A DNA stretch of 64,000 bases from Microbispora rosea (GCF_900156315.1 NZ_FTNI01000006.1:1-64000), one strand, 5' to 3'; positions 8,816 to 18,139 are shown, counted from the first letter of the stretch. Notes: a model not told the origin generated them from the letters alone. Numbers and translations are program-made.

Positions 8816-9334
8816 ATGGCCCGCAACATCCTCGCCGCGCTGCTGCTCTTCGTCGCTCTGGTGCTTCAGGCCAGCGTGGTCAACCGGCTGCTGTTCTCCT
8901 GGGCGCCCGACCTGGTGCTGTTGACGGTGGCCGCACTCGCGACCAGGCGCGGGGCCGTGCCGGGTGCGGTGATCGGCTTCTGCGGCGGGCTCGCCTACGA
9001 CCTGCTGCCTCCCTCCAACCACACGCTGGGCCAGTACGCGCTGGTGCTGTGCGCCCTCGGCTACGCGGCCGGGCGGTTGGGAGACCGGGTGCCGCTGCTC
9101 GCGGTGGCGGTGTGCGGCGTGGTCGCGCCCGGCATGCTGGCGGGTCTGGGCGCGTTGATCGGCGCGCCGGGGGTCACCTGGGCGGTGCTCGCGACAGCAT
9201 GGCCCCGGGCCGCGGTCTGCAATCTCGTGGCCGCTCCGCTGGTGCTCTGGGCGGTCAAGGTCACGCACGGCGGCCATCGCAGGCGCGCAGGCGGTGGCGA
9301 GCTCGTGCCGAGCTGGAGACGGGGGACGGCATGA
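8816..9334 (+). CDS. mreD: Rod-shape-determining protein MreD
   Basis: A 172-aa integral membrane protein with about five hydrophobic segments, in the usual position between mreC and the PBP2 gene. It belongs to the elongasome membrane complex. The start follows gagaggga, and the stop overlaps the mrdA start (ATGA). Sequence conservation in MreD is low, so assignment rests on context, size and topology. Confidence 0.9.
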   Translation: MARNILAALLLFVALVLQASVVNRLLFSWAPDLVLLTVAALATRRGAVPGAVIGFCGGLAYDLLPPSNHTLGQYALVLCALGYAAGRLGDRVPLLAVAVCGVVAPGMLAGLGALIGAPGVTWAVLATAWPRAAVCNLVAAPLVLWAVKVTHGGHRRRAGGGELVPSWRRGTA

Positions 9335-11385
9335 CACGTTTGCGCGGACGCCTGATCGTCCTTCAGGTAATGGTCATCGCCATGATCGTGGTGCTTGTCG
9401 TCCGGCTGTGGCAGGTCCAGGTGGTGCAGGGGTCGCGGTTCGTCACGGTCGCGACGGAGACGCGCACCCGCGAGGTGCGGGTGCCCGCCCTGCGCGGGGC
9501 GATCCTCGACGCCTCCGGCCGCCCGCTCGTGCGCAACCGTACGACGCTGGTGGTCTCCGTGGACCGTGGCCGGCTGGAGCGGATGCCGGACGGCGGCGAC
9601 GCTGTCCTGCGGCGGCTGTCCGCCGTGCTGAAGGTGCCGCTGTCGAAGCTGAAGCAGGAGATCCGGGCGTGCGGCCCCGGGATCAGCCGCCCGTGCTGGC
9701 CCGGCTCGCCGTACACGCCGATCCCGGTCGCCGACAACGTCAACCCCCGGGCGGCGCTGCAGATCCTGGAACGCCAGGAGGACTTCCCCGGCGTCACGGC
9801 CGACATCCAGGCGATGCGCGACTATCCCAACGGCAAGGACGCCGCACAGCTCCTCGGCTACCTGCAGCCGGTGACCCAGAGCGAGCTGGAAAAGCGCGAG
9901 GGTCTCAAGGCCAACTACTCGGGCGTCGACCTCACCGGCCGCGACGGGCTCGAGCGCACCTATGACTCCGCCCTGCGCGGCACGCCCGGACTGCGCAACG
10001 TCCAGGTCGACCGCATGGGCAAGGTCATCACGGTCAACCAGCAGTCCGACCCGGTCCCCGGCGACATCCTGGTGACCAGCATCGACGCCAAGGTGCAGCG
10101 CATCGTCGAGAAGTCCCTGGACCAGGCCATGCAGGAGGTGCCCAGCTCGGACGGCGCCGCCGGTGTGGTGCTCGACATCAAGACCGGCCGGGTGATCGCG
10201 ATGGCCAGCCGGCCGACGTACGACCCCAAGGTCTGGACGGGCGGCATCGCGGAGAAGGACTACCGGCGGCTGCTGTCGGACAAGTCGGGCAAGCCGTTGG
10301 TGTCGCGGGCGATCGCCGGCGAGTACGCGCCGGGTTCGACCTTCAAGATCAGCTCCGTGTCGGCGATGATCGCCGACGGCGAGCCCCTGCACGGCACCTA
10401 CCAGTGCCCGGGTTCCTACAACGTCGAGGGCCGGTCGTACCCGAACGCGGGCGGCATGAGCCTGGGCGCGATCTCGCTGCACGAGGCGCTGGTCAAGTCG
10501 TGCGACACCGTGTTCTACAAGGCGGGGTACGAGGAGTGGCTGCGCGACGGCGGCAAGACGCCCAAGGCCAAGGTCAAGGAGCCGATGCCGAATATGGCCA
10601 AGGCCTACGGCTTCGGCAAGCGCACCGGCATCGACCTGCCCGGCGAGTCCGCCGGCCGCATCCCGACCCGCGCGTGGAAGCTCGACCTGTACAACACCAC
10701 GAAGTCGGAGATGTGCAAGCGGGCCAAGATCGGCTATCCGGAGATGAAGGACCAGAGCCGGGCCGCGTTCGCCAAGCGGCTGGCCAACGAGAACTGCCTG
10801 GAGGGCATGATCTTCCACGCCTACGAGGCGGTCAACCTCTCGATCGGCCAGGGCGACGTCCTGGTCACCCCTCTTCAGCTCGCGCGGGCGTACGCGGCGC
10901 TGCTGGGCGACGGCAACGTGCGCAGCCCGCGTGTCGGCTGGGCGCTGATGCGTCCGGACGGCACCCTTAAGCAGGAGATCCCGGTCCCGGTCGTGGCGCA
11001 CCTGCCGGTCAACGACGAGACCCGCACCTACATCCGCAAGGCGCTCAGCGAGGTGCCCTCGGACGGCACGGCCGCGGCGGTGTTCCGCGGGTTCCCGTTG
11101 AACATCGTCAAGATCGGCGGCAAGACCGGTACGGCGGAGGTCTACGGCAAGGAGGACACGTCGTGGTTCGCGTCCTTCGCGCCTGCGGACAATCCGCGGC
11201 TGGTCACCGTGGTCATGGTGGCGCAGGGCGGCTTCGGCGCCTCGACCGCCGCGCCCGCGGTGCGGCGCATCTGGGAGGGGATCTACGGCCTCGGCAAGGG
11301 GGACGACGGCAAGCCGCTCAAGCCGGCGCTTCCGGACGGCAAACCGGTGACGCGGCTGCCGGCCATCAGCCGCGAAACGCAGTGA
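9331..11385 (+). CDS. mrdA: Class B penicillin-binding protein 2 (elongation transpeptidase)
   Basis: A 684-aa transpeptidase that cross-links peptidoglycan during elongation or spore-wall growth, partnered by RodA. An N-terminal membrane anchor (about 8-25) is followed by the PBP dimer region (RGAILDASGRPLVRN) and the transpeptidase domain. The active-site motifs are STFK (Ser336, Lys339), SCD (390-392, the usual form in PBP2) and KTG (598-600). ATG 9331 overlaps the mreD stop (ATGA). A longer in-frame reading would run through mreD and is not credible. Confidence 0.96.
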   Translation: MTRLRGRLIVLQVMVIAMIVVLVVRLWQVQVVQGSRFVTVATETRTREVRVPALRGAILDASGRPLVRNRTTLVVSVDRGRLERMPDGGDAVLRRLSAVLKVPLSKLKQEIRACGPGISRPCWPGSPYTPIPVADNVNPRAALQILERQEDFPGVTADIQAMRDYPNGKDAAQLLGYLQPVTQSELEKREGLKANYSGVDLTGRDGLERTYDSALRGTPGLRNVQVDRMGKVITVNQQSDPVPGDILVTSIDAKVQRIVEKSLDQAMQEVPSSDGAAGVVLDIKTGRVIAMASRPTYDPKVWTGGIAEKDYRRLLSDKSGKPLVSRAIAGEYAPGSTFKISSVSAMIADGEPLHGTYQCPGSYNVEGRSYPNAGGMSLGAISLHEALVKSCDTVFYKAGYEEWLRDGGKTPKAKVKEPMPNMAKAYGFGKRTGIDLPGESAGRIPTRAWKLDLYNTTKSEMCKRAKIGYPEMKDQSRAAFAKRLANENCLEGMIFHAYEAVNLSIGQGDVLVTPLQLARAYAALLGDGNVRSPRVGWALMRPDGTLKQEIPVPVVAHLPVNDETRTYIRKALSEVPSDGTAAAVFRGFPLNIVKIGGKTGTAEVYGKEDTSWFASFAPADNPRLVTVVMVAQGGFGASTAAPAVRRIWEGIYGLGKGDDGKPLKPALPDGKPVTRLPAISRETQ

Positions 11386-11397
11386 GGCGGATCTGCC

Positions 11398-12570
11398 ATG
11401 ACTGAAGCCATCGGGGTACGGCGGAGGTCGCTCGCGAGCCGCGTCGTCGGCCGGGGATCGGTCGTCTGGCGGATGGACTGGCTGCTGTTCGGCGCGGTGG
11501 TCGCGCTCAGCGCGGTCGGCACGCTGCTGGTCTGGTCGGCCACCCGGACGTGGTCGTCGATCGAGCCGACGGGCATGGCCAAGAAGCACGTGCTCAACCT
11601 GCTCATCGGCCTGGCCCTCTACAGCGCGGTCGCGGTGAGCGACTACCGCTGGCTGCGCACGTACGCGCCGGTCCTGTACGGCATCGCCGTCGTCGGGCTG
11701 ATCCTGGTCATCAGTCCGATGGGTTCGACGATCAACGGCCACCACTCGTGGATCCTGCTCGGAGGGGGCTTCGCCCTGCAGCCCGCCGAGCTGATGAAGC
11801 CGGCGCTGGTGGTGATACTGGCGCGGCTGCTGGCCCCGACGTCCGAGAAGGGGAAGATCAAGGACCGGCCGAGGGCCTCCGGTCTCGCGCTGTCCCTGGC
11901 GGCGGCGGGCGCGGCGGCGGCGCTGGTCATGCTGCAGCCCGACCTCGGCACCACGATGGTGCTGATGGCGACGACCGGCGCGATCATCGTCTTCGCCGGG
12001 ATACGCAAGCGCTGGGTGCTGGCCGGGGTGCTGCTCGCGGCTCTCGCGGGGCTGGCGGTGTGGTCGCTGGGGCTGCTCAAGCCCTACCAGGTGGCGCGCT
12101 TCACCGCGCTCATCGACCCGTCGAGCGACCCGCGCGGCGTGGGCTACAACAGCACGCAGGCGCTGGTGGCGATCGGGTCCGGCGAGGTCTTCGGCAAGGG
12201 CCTGTTCCACGGAGGCCAGACCACGGGACGCTTCGTGCCCGAGCAGCACACCGACTTCATCTTCACCGTCGCGGGCGAGGAACTCGGCTTCGTCGGGTCG
12301 GTCACCGTGGTCGCCCTGCTCGGCGTGGTGCTGCTGCGCGGCGTGCGGATCGCCCGGATGTGCGGCGACCGGTTCAGCGCGCTCGTCTCCGCCGGCATCG
12401 TCGCGTGGCTGGCCTTCCAGACCCTCGTCAACGTCGGCATGACGATCGGCATCATGCCGATCACCGGCGTGCCGCTGCCGTTCGTCTCCTACGGCGGCAC
12501 GGCGACGTTCGCGAACATGACGGCGGTGGCCATCTTGCAGGCCATCCATCTCAGGTCGCGGCCCATGTGA
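11398..12570 (+). CDS. rodA: SEDS peptidoglycan glycosyltransferase RodA
   Basis: A 390-aa polytopic protein of the SEDS family with about ten membrane segments. It polymerises lipid II into glycan strands with PBP2. Family motifs include the segment NGHHSWILLGGGFALQPAEL (113-132), MLQPDLGTTMV, RGVGYNSTQALVAIGSGEVFGKG and PEQHTDFIFTVAGEELGF, the last containing conserved SEDS residues. It lies 12 bp after mrdA and is the last gene of the mre operon. A hairpin lies just downstream. Confidence 0.96.
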   Translation: MTEAIGVRRRSLASRVVGRGSVVWRMDWLLFGAVVALSAVGTLLVWSATRTWSSIEPTGMAKKHVLNLLIGLALYSAVAVSDYRWLRTYAPVLYGIAVVGLILVISPMGSTINGHHSWILLGGGFALQPAELMKPALVVILARLLAPTSEKGKIKDRPRASGLALSLAAAGAAAALVMLQPDLGTTMVLMATTGAIIVFAGIRKRWVLAGVLLAALAGLAVWSLGLLKPYQVARFTALIDPSSDPRGVGYNSTQALVAIGSGEVFGKGLFHGGQTTGRFVPEQHTDFIFTVAGEELGFVGSVTVVALLGVVLLRGVRIARMCGDRFSALVSAGIVAWLAFQTLVNVGMTIGIMPITGVPLPFVSYGGTATFANMTAVAILQAIHLRSRPM

Positions 12571-12586
12571 CCCGCGCCGTCCGCAT

Positions 12587-12621
12587 GAGAGCCGTCCGCA
12601 GGGTGGCGGACCCCGGCTCTC
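12587..12621 (+). terminator. Hairpin after rodA
   Basis: GAGAGCCG (12587-12594) pairs with CGGCTCTC (12614-12621), with an inner stem TCCGC/GCGGA. There is no T-run. It probably ends or attenuates the mre operon. Confidence 0.6.
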
Positions 12622-12699
12622 ACTGGTGCCCGAACCACGCGGCGAACATCATGAGAACGGAACAGGTTCGGGGGCTGAACGGACCATTACGGAGGAACG

Positions 12700-12948
12700 G
12701 TGACTCCGGACGACGAGACGCGGGAACGTCAGCGCGCCCTTGACCTGCTGCGCACGGCATTCCCCGACTACCGGATCGTGTACAGCGCCGGGAGGTGGGC
12801 CGCCGCGGCCGCGGGAGACCCGCCCACGGTGTGGTTCGCCGAGACGCCGGCGAGCCTGTGCGGCCAGCTCTTCACGGCCCAGCTGCGCAGCGGCGGCACC
12901 ATCACTCCTCTTCACTCGGTGGAGAGGGACTCGCAGTGCGCGAGGTGA
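12700..12948 (+). CDS. 82-aa hypothetical protein
   Basis: A small soluble protein of 82 aa with no family I recognise. GTG 12700 is preceded by ggagg (12691-12695), an excellent spacing, so it is very likely translated. The first third is charged and helical (DDETRERQRALDLLRTAFPDY). A short aromatic middle (VWFAETP) and a Leu/Gln-rich part follow. It lies 54 bp before a large HTH regulator and may belong to the same accessory module. Coding character and codon use match the neighbours. Confidence 0.65.
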   Translation: MTPDDETRERQRALDLLRTAFPDYRIVYSAGRWAAAAAGDPPTVWFAETPASLCGQLFTAQLRSGGTITPLHSVERDSQCAR

Positions 12949-12955
12949 CCGGTTC

Positions 12956-12988
12956 GTGACACGTACGGCGTTAGCGTGCGGGTGTCAC
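12956..12988 (+). promoter_or_regulatory. Inverted repeat in front of the HTH/TPR regulator
   Basis: GTGACAC (12956-12962) and GTGTCAC (12982-12988) are perfect 7-bp arms with a 19-bp spacer, ending 14 bp before the regulator start. The arms flank the expected promoter, so an autoregulatory operator is plausible. This is inference only. Confidence 0.4.
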
Positions 12989-13002
12989 CACTGGGAGAGC
13001 CG

Positions 13003-14463
13003 ATGACGACACCCTCACGCGGCGGGGACCGATCCGCCATCCAGATCGCCGGCGGCATTCGCGAGCGCACCCTCGCCGCGCTCGGGGGGCCGCCGACGAC
13101 CGCGGTCCTCCATCAGATCGCCGACGAGATCCACCTGTGCTGCCCGCGGCTGACCCGCTTCAAGTGCCTGCGCCTGGCGTACGGGTGGACGGTGGAGGAG
13201 GCGATCGAGCGCTTCCACGCGATGTGCGACCGCGAGCAGGTCAAGCGCAGGGGACTGAGCGAGCGGTCCTGGCGGGAGTGGGAGGCCGGGGCGCGGCCCG
13301 ACCGCGACTACACCGACCTGCTGTGCCGCCTGCTCGAGACGGGCCCGGTGCAGCTCGGGTTCGCCAAGGACTACACGCCGCCGGAGATGCGGCCCCCCGA
13401 CGTCTGGCGGCGGCGTACCGCGCCCGACCTGATCAGCGCCGCCGCGCGGGAGGCGAGCGAGCACGCCGAGCGGGTGGAGACGAGCGAGATCGGCGACAGC
13501 ACGCTGGAACGGCTGCGCACGCAGGTGATCTGGCTGTCCCGCCGGTACGTCTGGGAGGCGCCGCTGCCGCTGTTCGTGGAGATGCGGGCGCTGCAGGAGC
13601 AGACCCGCCGGGCGCTGGAGCGACGCGTCCACCCGGCCCAGGCCGGTGAACTGTTCTTCCTGGCCGGGACGCTGTGCGGGCTGATGGCCAACGCGAGCAT
13701 GGACATGGGCCGCCGGGTACCCGCCGACACCCTCGCCCGCGCGGCGTGGACGTACGGCAGGATCTCCGGCCACCGGTCGCTCATGGGCTGGGCGCGTGGC
13801 ATGCAGGCGTCGGTCGCGCTGTGGGACCGGCGGTACGAGGACGCGGTGGGATACGCCGAGGACGGCCTCACCACCCTGCACCGGGGCCAGGGCGCCGCGC
13901 GGCTGCACCTGCTGCGGGCGCGGGCGGGCGCGATGCTCGGCCGGACCCGCGAGGCGGAGGACGACCTGCTCAAGGCGGCGGACGCCCGCGAGGCGGGCAC
14001 CGGGGACGAGCTGCACGACGGGTTCGCCGGGGAGTTCGCCTTCCGGCCCGCCAAGCACGCCTACTACGCGGCGGTCACGCACCTGCACCTCGGACAGGCG
14101 GGCCGGGCGATCGAGCAGGCCCGCACCGCGCTCGGCCTGTACGCGCGGGAGGACCGCCAGAACCGGTCGTATGGCTGCGAGGCGATGGCCGGGGCGCACC
14201 TGGCCGTCGCCCTCCTGCTGGAGGACGACCCCGGTGCGGCAGAGCGGGCCCTGACGCCGCTGCTGGACCTGCCGCCGGAGCGCAGGATCGACAGCCTGGC
14301 AGAGACCCTGCAATCCACGGTGCTGACCTGCACGCCGATGGTGCGGGGAGAGCTCGCCGGGCGGCTGGAGGCGTTCTGCGCGACCGGGCTGCCCCAGTCG
14401 GCCGCCCGGGCGCTGCCCGAGGCTCCGTCCGAGGCGCTGGGAGGCGAGGGGGATCCGCGATGA
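13003..14463 (+). CDS. HTH transcriptional regulator with TPR-like C-terminus
   Basis: A 486-aa protein of a type common in Streptomyces and Streptosporangiaceae. The N-terminal 120 residues contain a divergent XRE-like helix-turn-helix (RFKCLRLAYGWTVEEAIERF, then SERSWREWEAGARPDRDYTDLLCRLL). The rest is an alpha-helical array like TPR repeats (about 170-450), usual in actinobacterial sensors of a peptide or metabolite. ATG 13003 follows gggagag. Its stop overlaps the start of the phosphotransferase (ATGA), so the two are coupled. Target and signal are unknown. Confidence 0.75.
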   Translation: MTTPSRGGDRSAIQIAGGIRERTLAALGGPPTTAVLHQIADEIHLCCPRLTRFKCLRLAYGWTVEEAIERFHAMCDREQVKRRGLSERSWREWEAGARPDRDYTDLLCRLLETGPVQLGFAKDYTPPEMRPPDVWRRRTAPDLISAAAREASEHAERVETSEIGDSTLERLRTQVIWLSRRYVWEAPLPLFVEMRALQEQTRRALERRVHPAQAGELFFLAGTLCGLMANASMDMGRRVPADTLARAAWTYGRISGHRSLMGWARGMQASVALWDRRYEDAVGYAEDGLTTLHRGQGAARLHLLRARAGAMLGRTREAEDDLLKAADAREAGTGDELHDGFAGEFAFRPAKHAYYAAVTHLHLGQAGRAIEQARTALGLYAREDRQNRSYGCEAMAGAHLAVALLLEDDPGAAERALTPLLDLPPERRIDSLAETLQSTVLTCTPMVRGELAGRLEAFCATGLPQSAARALPEAPSEALGGEGDPR

Positions 14464-15341
14464 GCGTCTCCACCGTCGCCGGCACCCCGCCCGCGCTCAC
14501 GGAGGCGTGCCGTCAGGCGGGGCTGAGCGCCGACGGCGCACGGTTGCTGCGCAGTTTCGCCAACGTGGTGTACCACCTGCCGGGCGAGGGGGTCGTCGTC
14601 CGCCTGGCGGAGGCCGGCACGCCCGGCAAGTACGACAGACTGGCCACCTCGCTCAAGGTCACGCGCTGGCTGCACGAGCAGGGCTTCCCCGTCACGCTGC
14701 CGCTCGACGTGCGCCAGCCGCTGGCCGTCCAGGGCTGCCTGGCGACCTTCTGGCACTACGAGGACGGCGCGGACGACGGCGACCCGGTCCCGCTCGGCCT
14801 GCTGCTGCGGTGGCTGCACTCCCTGCCGCCGGTCCCGTTCGCGCTGCCGACCTACGATCCCTTCGGCCGCGTACGGCGGGCCGTGCGGGCGAGCCTCGTC
14901 TTGGACGGCGAGGAGCGGGAGTGGCTGCTGGACCGGTGCGCGGCGCTGGAGGAGGCCTGCTACGAGCGCGTCGAGTTCGCCCTGCCGTACGGGCTGGTCC
15001 ACGGCGACGCGCACCGGGGCAACCTGATCCGCACCGCGGACCGGATCCTGCTGTGCGACTGGGATTCGGCCAGCGCCGGGCCGCGCGAGGTCGACCTGGT
15101 GCCCACCCTGCAGGGTGCCCGGTTCGGCCTGTCCGACGCCCAGCGCGACGGCTTCGCCCGCGCGTACGGGTGCGACGTCAGGGACTGGCCGGGCTATCCG
15201 GTGCTGCGTGACATCCGGGAGCTCCAGACGCTGACGGCCGTGCTGCGCCTCGGGCACCGCGACGACCGCGCGCACGCGGAGCTGCGCCATCGCCTGGCCT
15301 CGCTGCGCGCGGGCGACGACCGGATCTGGCACCCCTTCTGA
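14460..15341 (+). CDS. Aminoglycoside phosphotransferase-fold (APH) kinase
   Basis: A 293-aa APH-family small-molecule kinase. The catalytic loop is LVHGDAHRGNLI, with the catalytic Asp in HGDAHRGN, and the metal-binding Asp lies in LLCDWDSASAGPREVDL. The N-lobe shows ANVVYHLPGEGVVVRLAE, with the nucleotide-binding Arg/Lys region. The family includes antibiotic and homoserine/choline kinases, so resistance cannot be concluded. It is translationally coupled to the HTH/TPR regulator. The pairing of these two proteins is recurrent in actinomycetes as far as I know, but no role is established. Confidence 0.8.
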   Translation: MSVSTVAGTPPALTEACRQAGLSADGARLLRSFANVVYHLPGEGVVVRLAEAGTPGKYDRLATSLKVTRWLHEQGFPVTLPLDVRQPLAVQGCLATFWHYEDGADDGDPVPLGLLLRWLHSLPPVPFALPTYDPFGRVRRAVRASLVLDGEEREWLLDRCAALEEACYERVEFALPYGLVHGDAHRGNLIRTADRILLCDWDSASAGPREVDLVPTLQGARFGLSDAQRDGFARAYGCDVRDWPGYPVLRDIRELQTLTAVLRLGHRDDRAHAELRHRLASLRAGDDRIWHPF

Positions 15342-15390
15342 GGACGGAAGATCCGCAGGGGCCACTCGCCGGAGCCGATACCCTGGAGGC

Positions 15391-17313
15391 ATGTCTGTCG
15401 AGTCGTTGTTTCCCCGCCTGGAGCCGCTGCTGCCCAAGGTGCAGAAGCCGATCCAGTATGTCGGGGGCGAGCTGAACTCGACGGTCAAGGACTGGGACGA
15501 GGCGACCGTCCGGTGGGCCCTGATGTATCCGGACGCCTACGAGGTCGGTCTGCCCAACCAGGGGGTGCAGATCCTCTACGAGATCCTCAACGAGCTGCCC
15601 GAGACGCTGGCGGAGCGCACCTACGCGGTGTGGCCCGACCTCGAGGCGCTCATGCGGTCCGAGGGTGTCCCGCAGTTCACCGTGGACGGGCACCGGCCGG
15701 TTCGCGCGTTCGACGTCCTCGGGGTGTCGTTCGCCACCGAACTCGGCTACACCAACCTCCTCACCGCGCTCGACCTGGCGGGGATCCCGCTGGAGGCGGC
15801 GGACCGCACCGACGAGGACCCGATCGTGCTGGCGGGCGGTCACGCCGCGTTCAACCCGGAGCCCATCGCCGACTTCCTCGACGCCGCCGTGCTCGGCGAC
15901 GGCGAGCAGATCGCGATCGCGATCTCCGAGGTGCTGCGCGAGTGGAAGGCCGAGGGCTCGCCCGGCGGCCGCGACGAGCTGCTGATGCGCCTCGCCTCCA
16001 CCGGCGGGGTGTACGTCCCGAAGTTCTATGACGTCGAGTACCACCCGGACGGCCGCATCATGCGCGTCGTCCCCAACCGCGACGGCGTGCCGACGCGCGT
16101 TTTCAAGCACACGGTCATGGACCTCGACGAGTGGCCGTACCCGAAGAAACCGCTGGTCCCGCTCGCCGAGACCGTGCACGAGCGGTTCAGTGTCGAGATC
16201 TTCCGGGGCTGCACCCGGGGCTGCCGTTTCTGCCAGGCGGGGATGATCACCCGTCCGGTGCGGGAGCGGTCGATCACCACGATCGGCGACATGGTCGAGG
16301 CGGGGATCAAGGAGTCCGGCTTCAGCGAGGTCGGGCTGCTGTCGCTGTCCAGCGCGGACCACTCCGAGATCGCCGACGTCACCAGGGGTCTCGCCGACCG
16401 TTACGAGGGCAGCCAGGTCGGCCTGTCCCTGCCCTCCACCCGGGTCGACGCGTTCAACATCGACCTGGCGAACGAGCTGTCCCGCAACGGCCGCCGTTCC
16501 GGGCTCACGTTCGCGCCTGAGGGCGGGTCCGAGCGGATGCGCAAGGTGATCAACAAGATGGTCACCGAGGAGGACCTCATCCGCACGGTCACCACCGCCT
16601 ACTCCAACGGCTGGCGGCAGGTGAAGCTCTACTTCATGTGCGGGCTCCCGACGGAGGAGGACGTGGACGTCCTCGGCATCGCCGACCTGGCCAAGAAGGT
16701 CATCAAGGCCGGCCGCGAGGCGACCGGCTCACGTGACATCCGCTGCACGGTCTCCATCGGCGGGTTCGTGCCCAAGCCGCACACGCCGTTCCAGTGGGCC
16801 GCCCAGGGTGACCACGAGACGGTGGACCGCCGGCTGCGCGCGCTGCGCGACGCCCTGCGCTCCGACAAGGAGTACGGCAGGGCCATCGGCTACCGCTACC
16901 ACGACGGCAAGCCGTCGATCGTGGAGGGGCTGCTGTCGCGGGGCGACCGCCGGGTGGGCCGGGTCATCCGGGCCGTCTGGGAGGACGGCGGCCGGTTCGA
17001 CGGCTGGAGCGAGCACTTCTCGTTCGAGCGGTGGATGGCCGCGGCCGAGCGCGCCCTCGCCGACGTGCCGGTCGACGTGGACTGGTACACGACGCGCGAG
17101 CGAGACGAGCACGAGGTGCTTCCCTGGGATCACCTCGACGCCGGTCTCGACCGCGAGTGGCTGTGGCAGGACTGGCAGGACGCGGTCAACAACGTCGAGG
17201 TCGAGGACTGCCGCTGGACGCCCTGCTACGACTGCGGCGTCTGCCCCACGATGGGGACGGAGATCCAGATCGGCCCCACGGGCAGAAAACTGCTGCCACT
17301 CACCGTGATCTGA
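15391..17313 (+). CDS. B12-binding-domain radical SAM protein (TIGR03960 type)
   Basis: A 640-aa protein with an N-terminal cobalamin-binding-like region and a radical SAM core. The 4Fe-4S motif CxxxCxxC lies in GCTRGCRFCQAG (Cys274, 278, 281). The C-terminus has a Cys-rich end (CRWTPCYDCGVCPTMG). Family members are encoded next to a DUF2344 gene and RNase E/G in actinobacteria and other bacteria, as here. The reaction is unproven; a role in tRNA or RNA modification is often suggested from context. ATG 15391 follows ctggagg. Confidence 0.92.
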   Translation: MSVESLFPRLEPLLPKVQKPIQYVGGELNSTVKDWDEATVRWALMYPDAYEVGLPNQGVQILYEILNELPETLAERTYAVWPDLEALMRSEGVPQFTVDGHRPVRAFDVLGVSFATELGYTNLLTALDLAGIPLEAADRTDEDPIVLAGGHAAFNPEPIADFLDAAVLGDGEQIAIAISEVLREWKAEGSPGGRDELLMRLASTGGVYVPKFYDVEYHPDGRIMRVVPNRDGVPTRVFKHTVMDLDEWPYPKKPLVPLAETVHERFSVEIFRGCTRGCRFCQAGMITRPVRERSITTIGDMVEAGIKESGFSEVGLLSLSSADHSEIADVTRGLADRYEGSQVGLSLPSTRVDAFNIDLANELSRNGRRSGLTFAPEGGSERMRKVINKMVTEEDLIRTVTTAYSNGWRQVKLYFMCGLPTEEDVDVLGIADLAKKVIKAGREATGSRDIRCTVSIGGFVPKPHTPFQWAAQGDHETVDRRLRALRDALRSDKEYGRAIGYRYHDGKPSIVEGLLSRGDRRVGRVIRAVWEDGGRFDGWSEHFSFERWMAAAERALADVPVDVDWYTTRERDEHEVLPWDHLDAGLDREWLWQDWQDAVNNVEVEDCRWTPCYDCGVCPTMGTEIQIGPTGRKLLPLTVI

Positions 17314-17368
17314 CGCTCACGGCCTATCCTGAAAGACGATCGACCGAAAGCGGAAGGACGACGGAACT

Positions 17369-18139
17369 CTGAAACCCGTTCCCGACGGGCCCGCGCCCGA
17401 ACCCACCGTGCAGCGCCTCCGCGTGCGCTACGCCAAGCGGGGCCGCCTGCGTTTCACCAGTCACCGCGACATCTCCCGCGCCGTCGAAAGGGCGGTGCGG
17501 CGAGCCGGCATCCCGGTTGCCTACAGCGCCGGCTTCAGCCCGCACCCGAAGATCTCCTATGCCGGCGCCGCCCCCACCGGAGTGGCGAGCGAGGCCGAGT
17601 ACCTCGAGATCGGGGTGAACCGGCCGTGCGACCCACGGCAGGTTCGCGACGACCTCGACGCCTCGCTGCCGCCGGGGCTGGACGTGCTCGACGTGGTGGA
17701 GGCGCGGGACGGGAACCTCGCCGATCGGCTGGAGGGCTCGGTGTGGGAGCTGCGGCTCCCCGGGGCCGATCCGGGCGAGGCGGAGCGGGCGGTGAAGGAG
17801 TTCCTCTCGGCCGACCTGGTGGAGGTCGAACGCCTGACCAAGAAGGGAATGCGGCGGTTCGACGCCCGCCAGGCGGTGCGTTCGCTGGCCGTCGTGGGGG
17901 AGCCGGGAATTACGGCAGGTCAGGAGACCGTTCAACCGTGTGTCATACTTCGTATGGTTGTTCGGCACGAAACACCTGCCGTCCGGCCCGATGACGTGCT
18001 CATGGGTCTGCGTCTCGTGGCAGGCTTCGCGCCGCCGTCACCCGCTGCGGTGACCAGGCTGGCGCAGGGGCCGCTCGACGCGATGACCGGTGAGCCCGCC
18101 GACCCGTTCGCCTTCGACCGGGCAGGCGGAGACCGATAA
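17369..18139 (+). CDS. DUF2344 (TIGR03936) protein, probable CTG start
   Basis: A 256-aa protein if it starts at CTG 17369, or 243 aa from GTG 17408. It belongs to the DUF2344 family that always accompanies the TIGR03960 radical SAM protein and may act as its partner. The core LRVRYAKRGRLRFTSHRDISRAVERAVRR and AGFSPHPKISYAGAAPTG is typical. No ribosome site precedes GTG 17408. ggaagga (17352-17358) is well placed for CTG 17369, and the extra residues PDGPAPEPTVQ resemble the N-termini of relatives from memory. No ATG, GTG or TTG lies in frame between the upstream stop (17330-17332) and 17408. Confidence 0.88.
   Translation: MKPVPDGPAPEPTVQRLRVRYAKRGRLRFTSHRDISRAVERAVRRAGIPVAYSAGFSPHPKISYAGAAPTGVASEAEYLEIGVNRPCDPRQVRDDLDASLPPGLDVLDVVEARDGNLADRLEGSVWELRLPGADPGEAERAVKEFLSADLVEVERLTKKGMRRFDARQAVRSLAVVGEPGITAGQETVQPCVILRMVVRHETPAVRPDDVLMGLRLVAGFAPPSPAAVTRLAQGPLDAMTGEPADPFAFDRAGGDR

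Noticed and set aside
10498-10506. SCD instead of SxN in the PBP2 active site
   Set aside because: SCD is the normal form of this motif in PBP2/MrdA, so it is not a defect.
9061-12549. A 1162-codon open frame on the minus strand
   Set aside because: It is antisense to mreD, mrdA and rodA, which are clearly coding. High GC gives long open antisense frames. Its product is a low-complexity Arg/Asp/His-rich string.
14460-15341. Antibiotic resistance gene
   Set aside because: The APH fold is shared by many kinases of other small molecules, and nothing nearby indicates an antibiotic.
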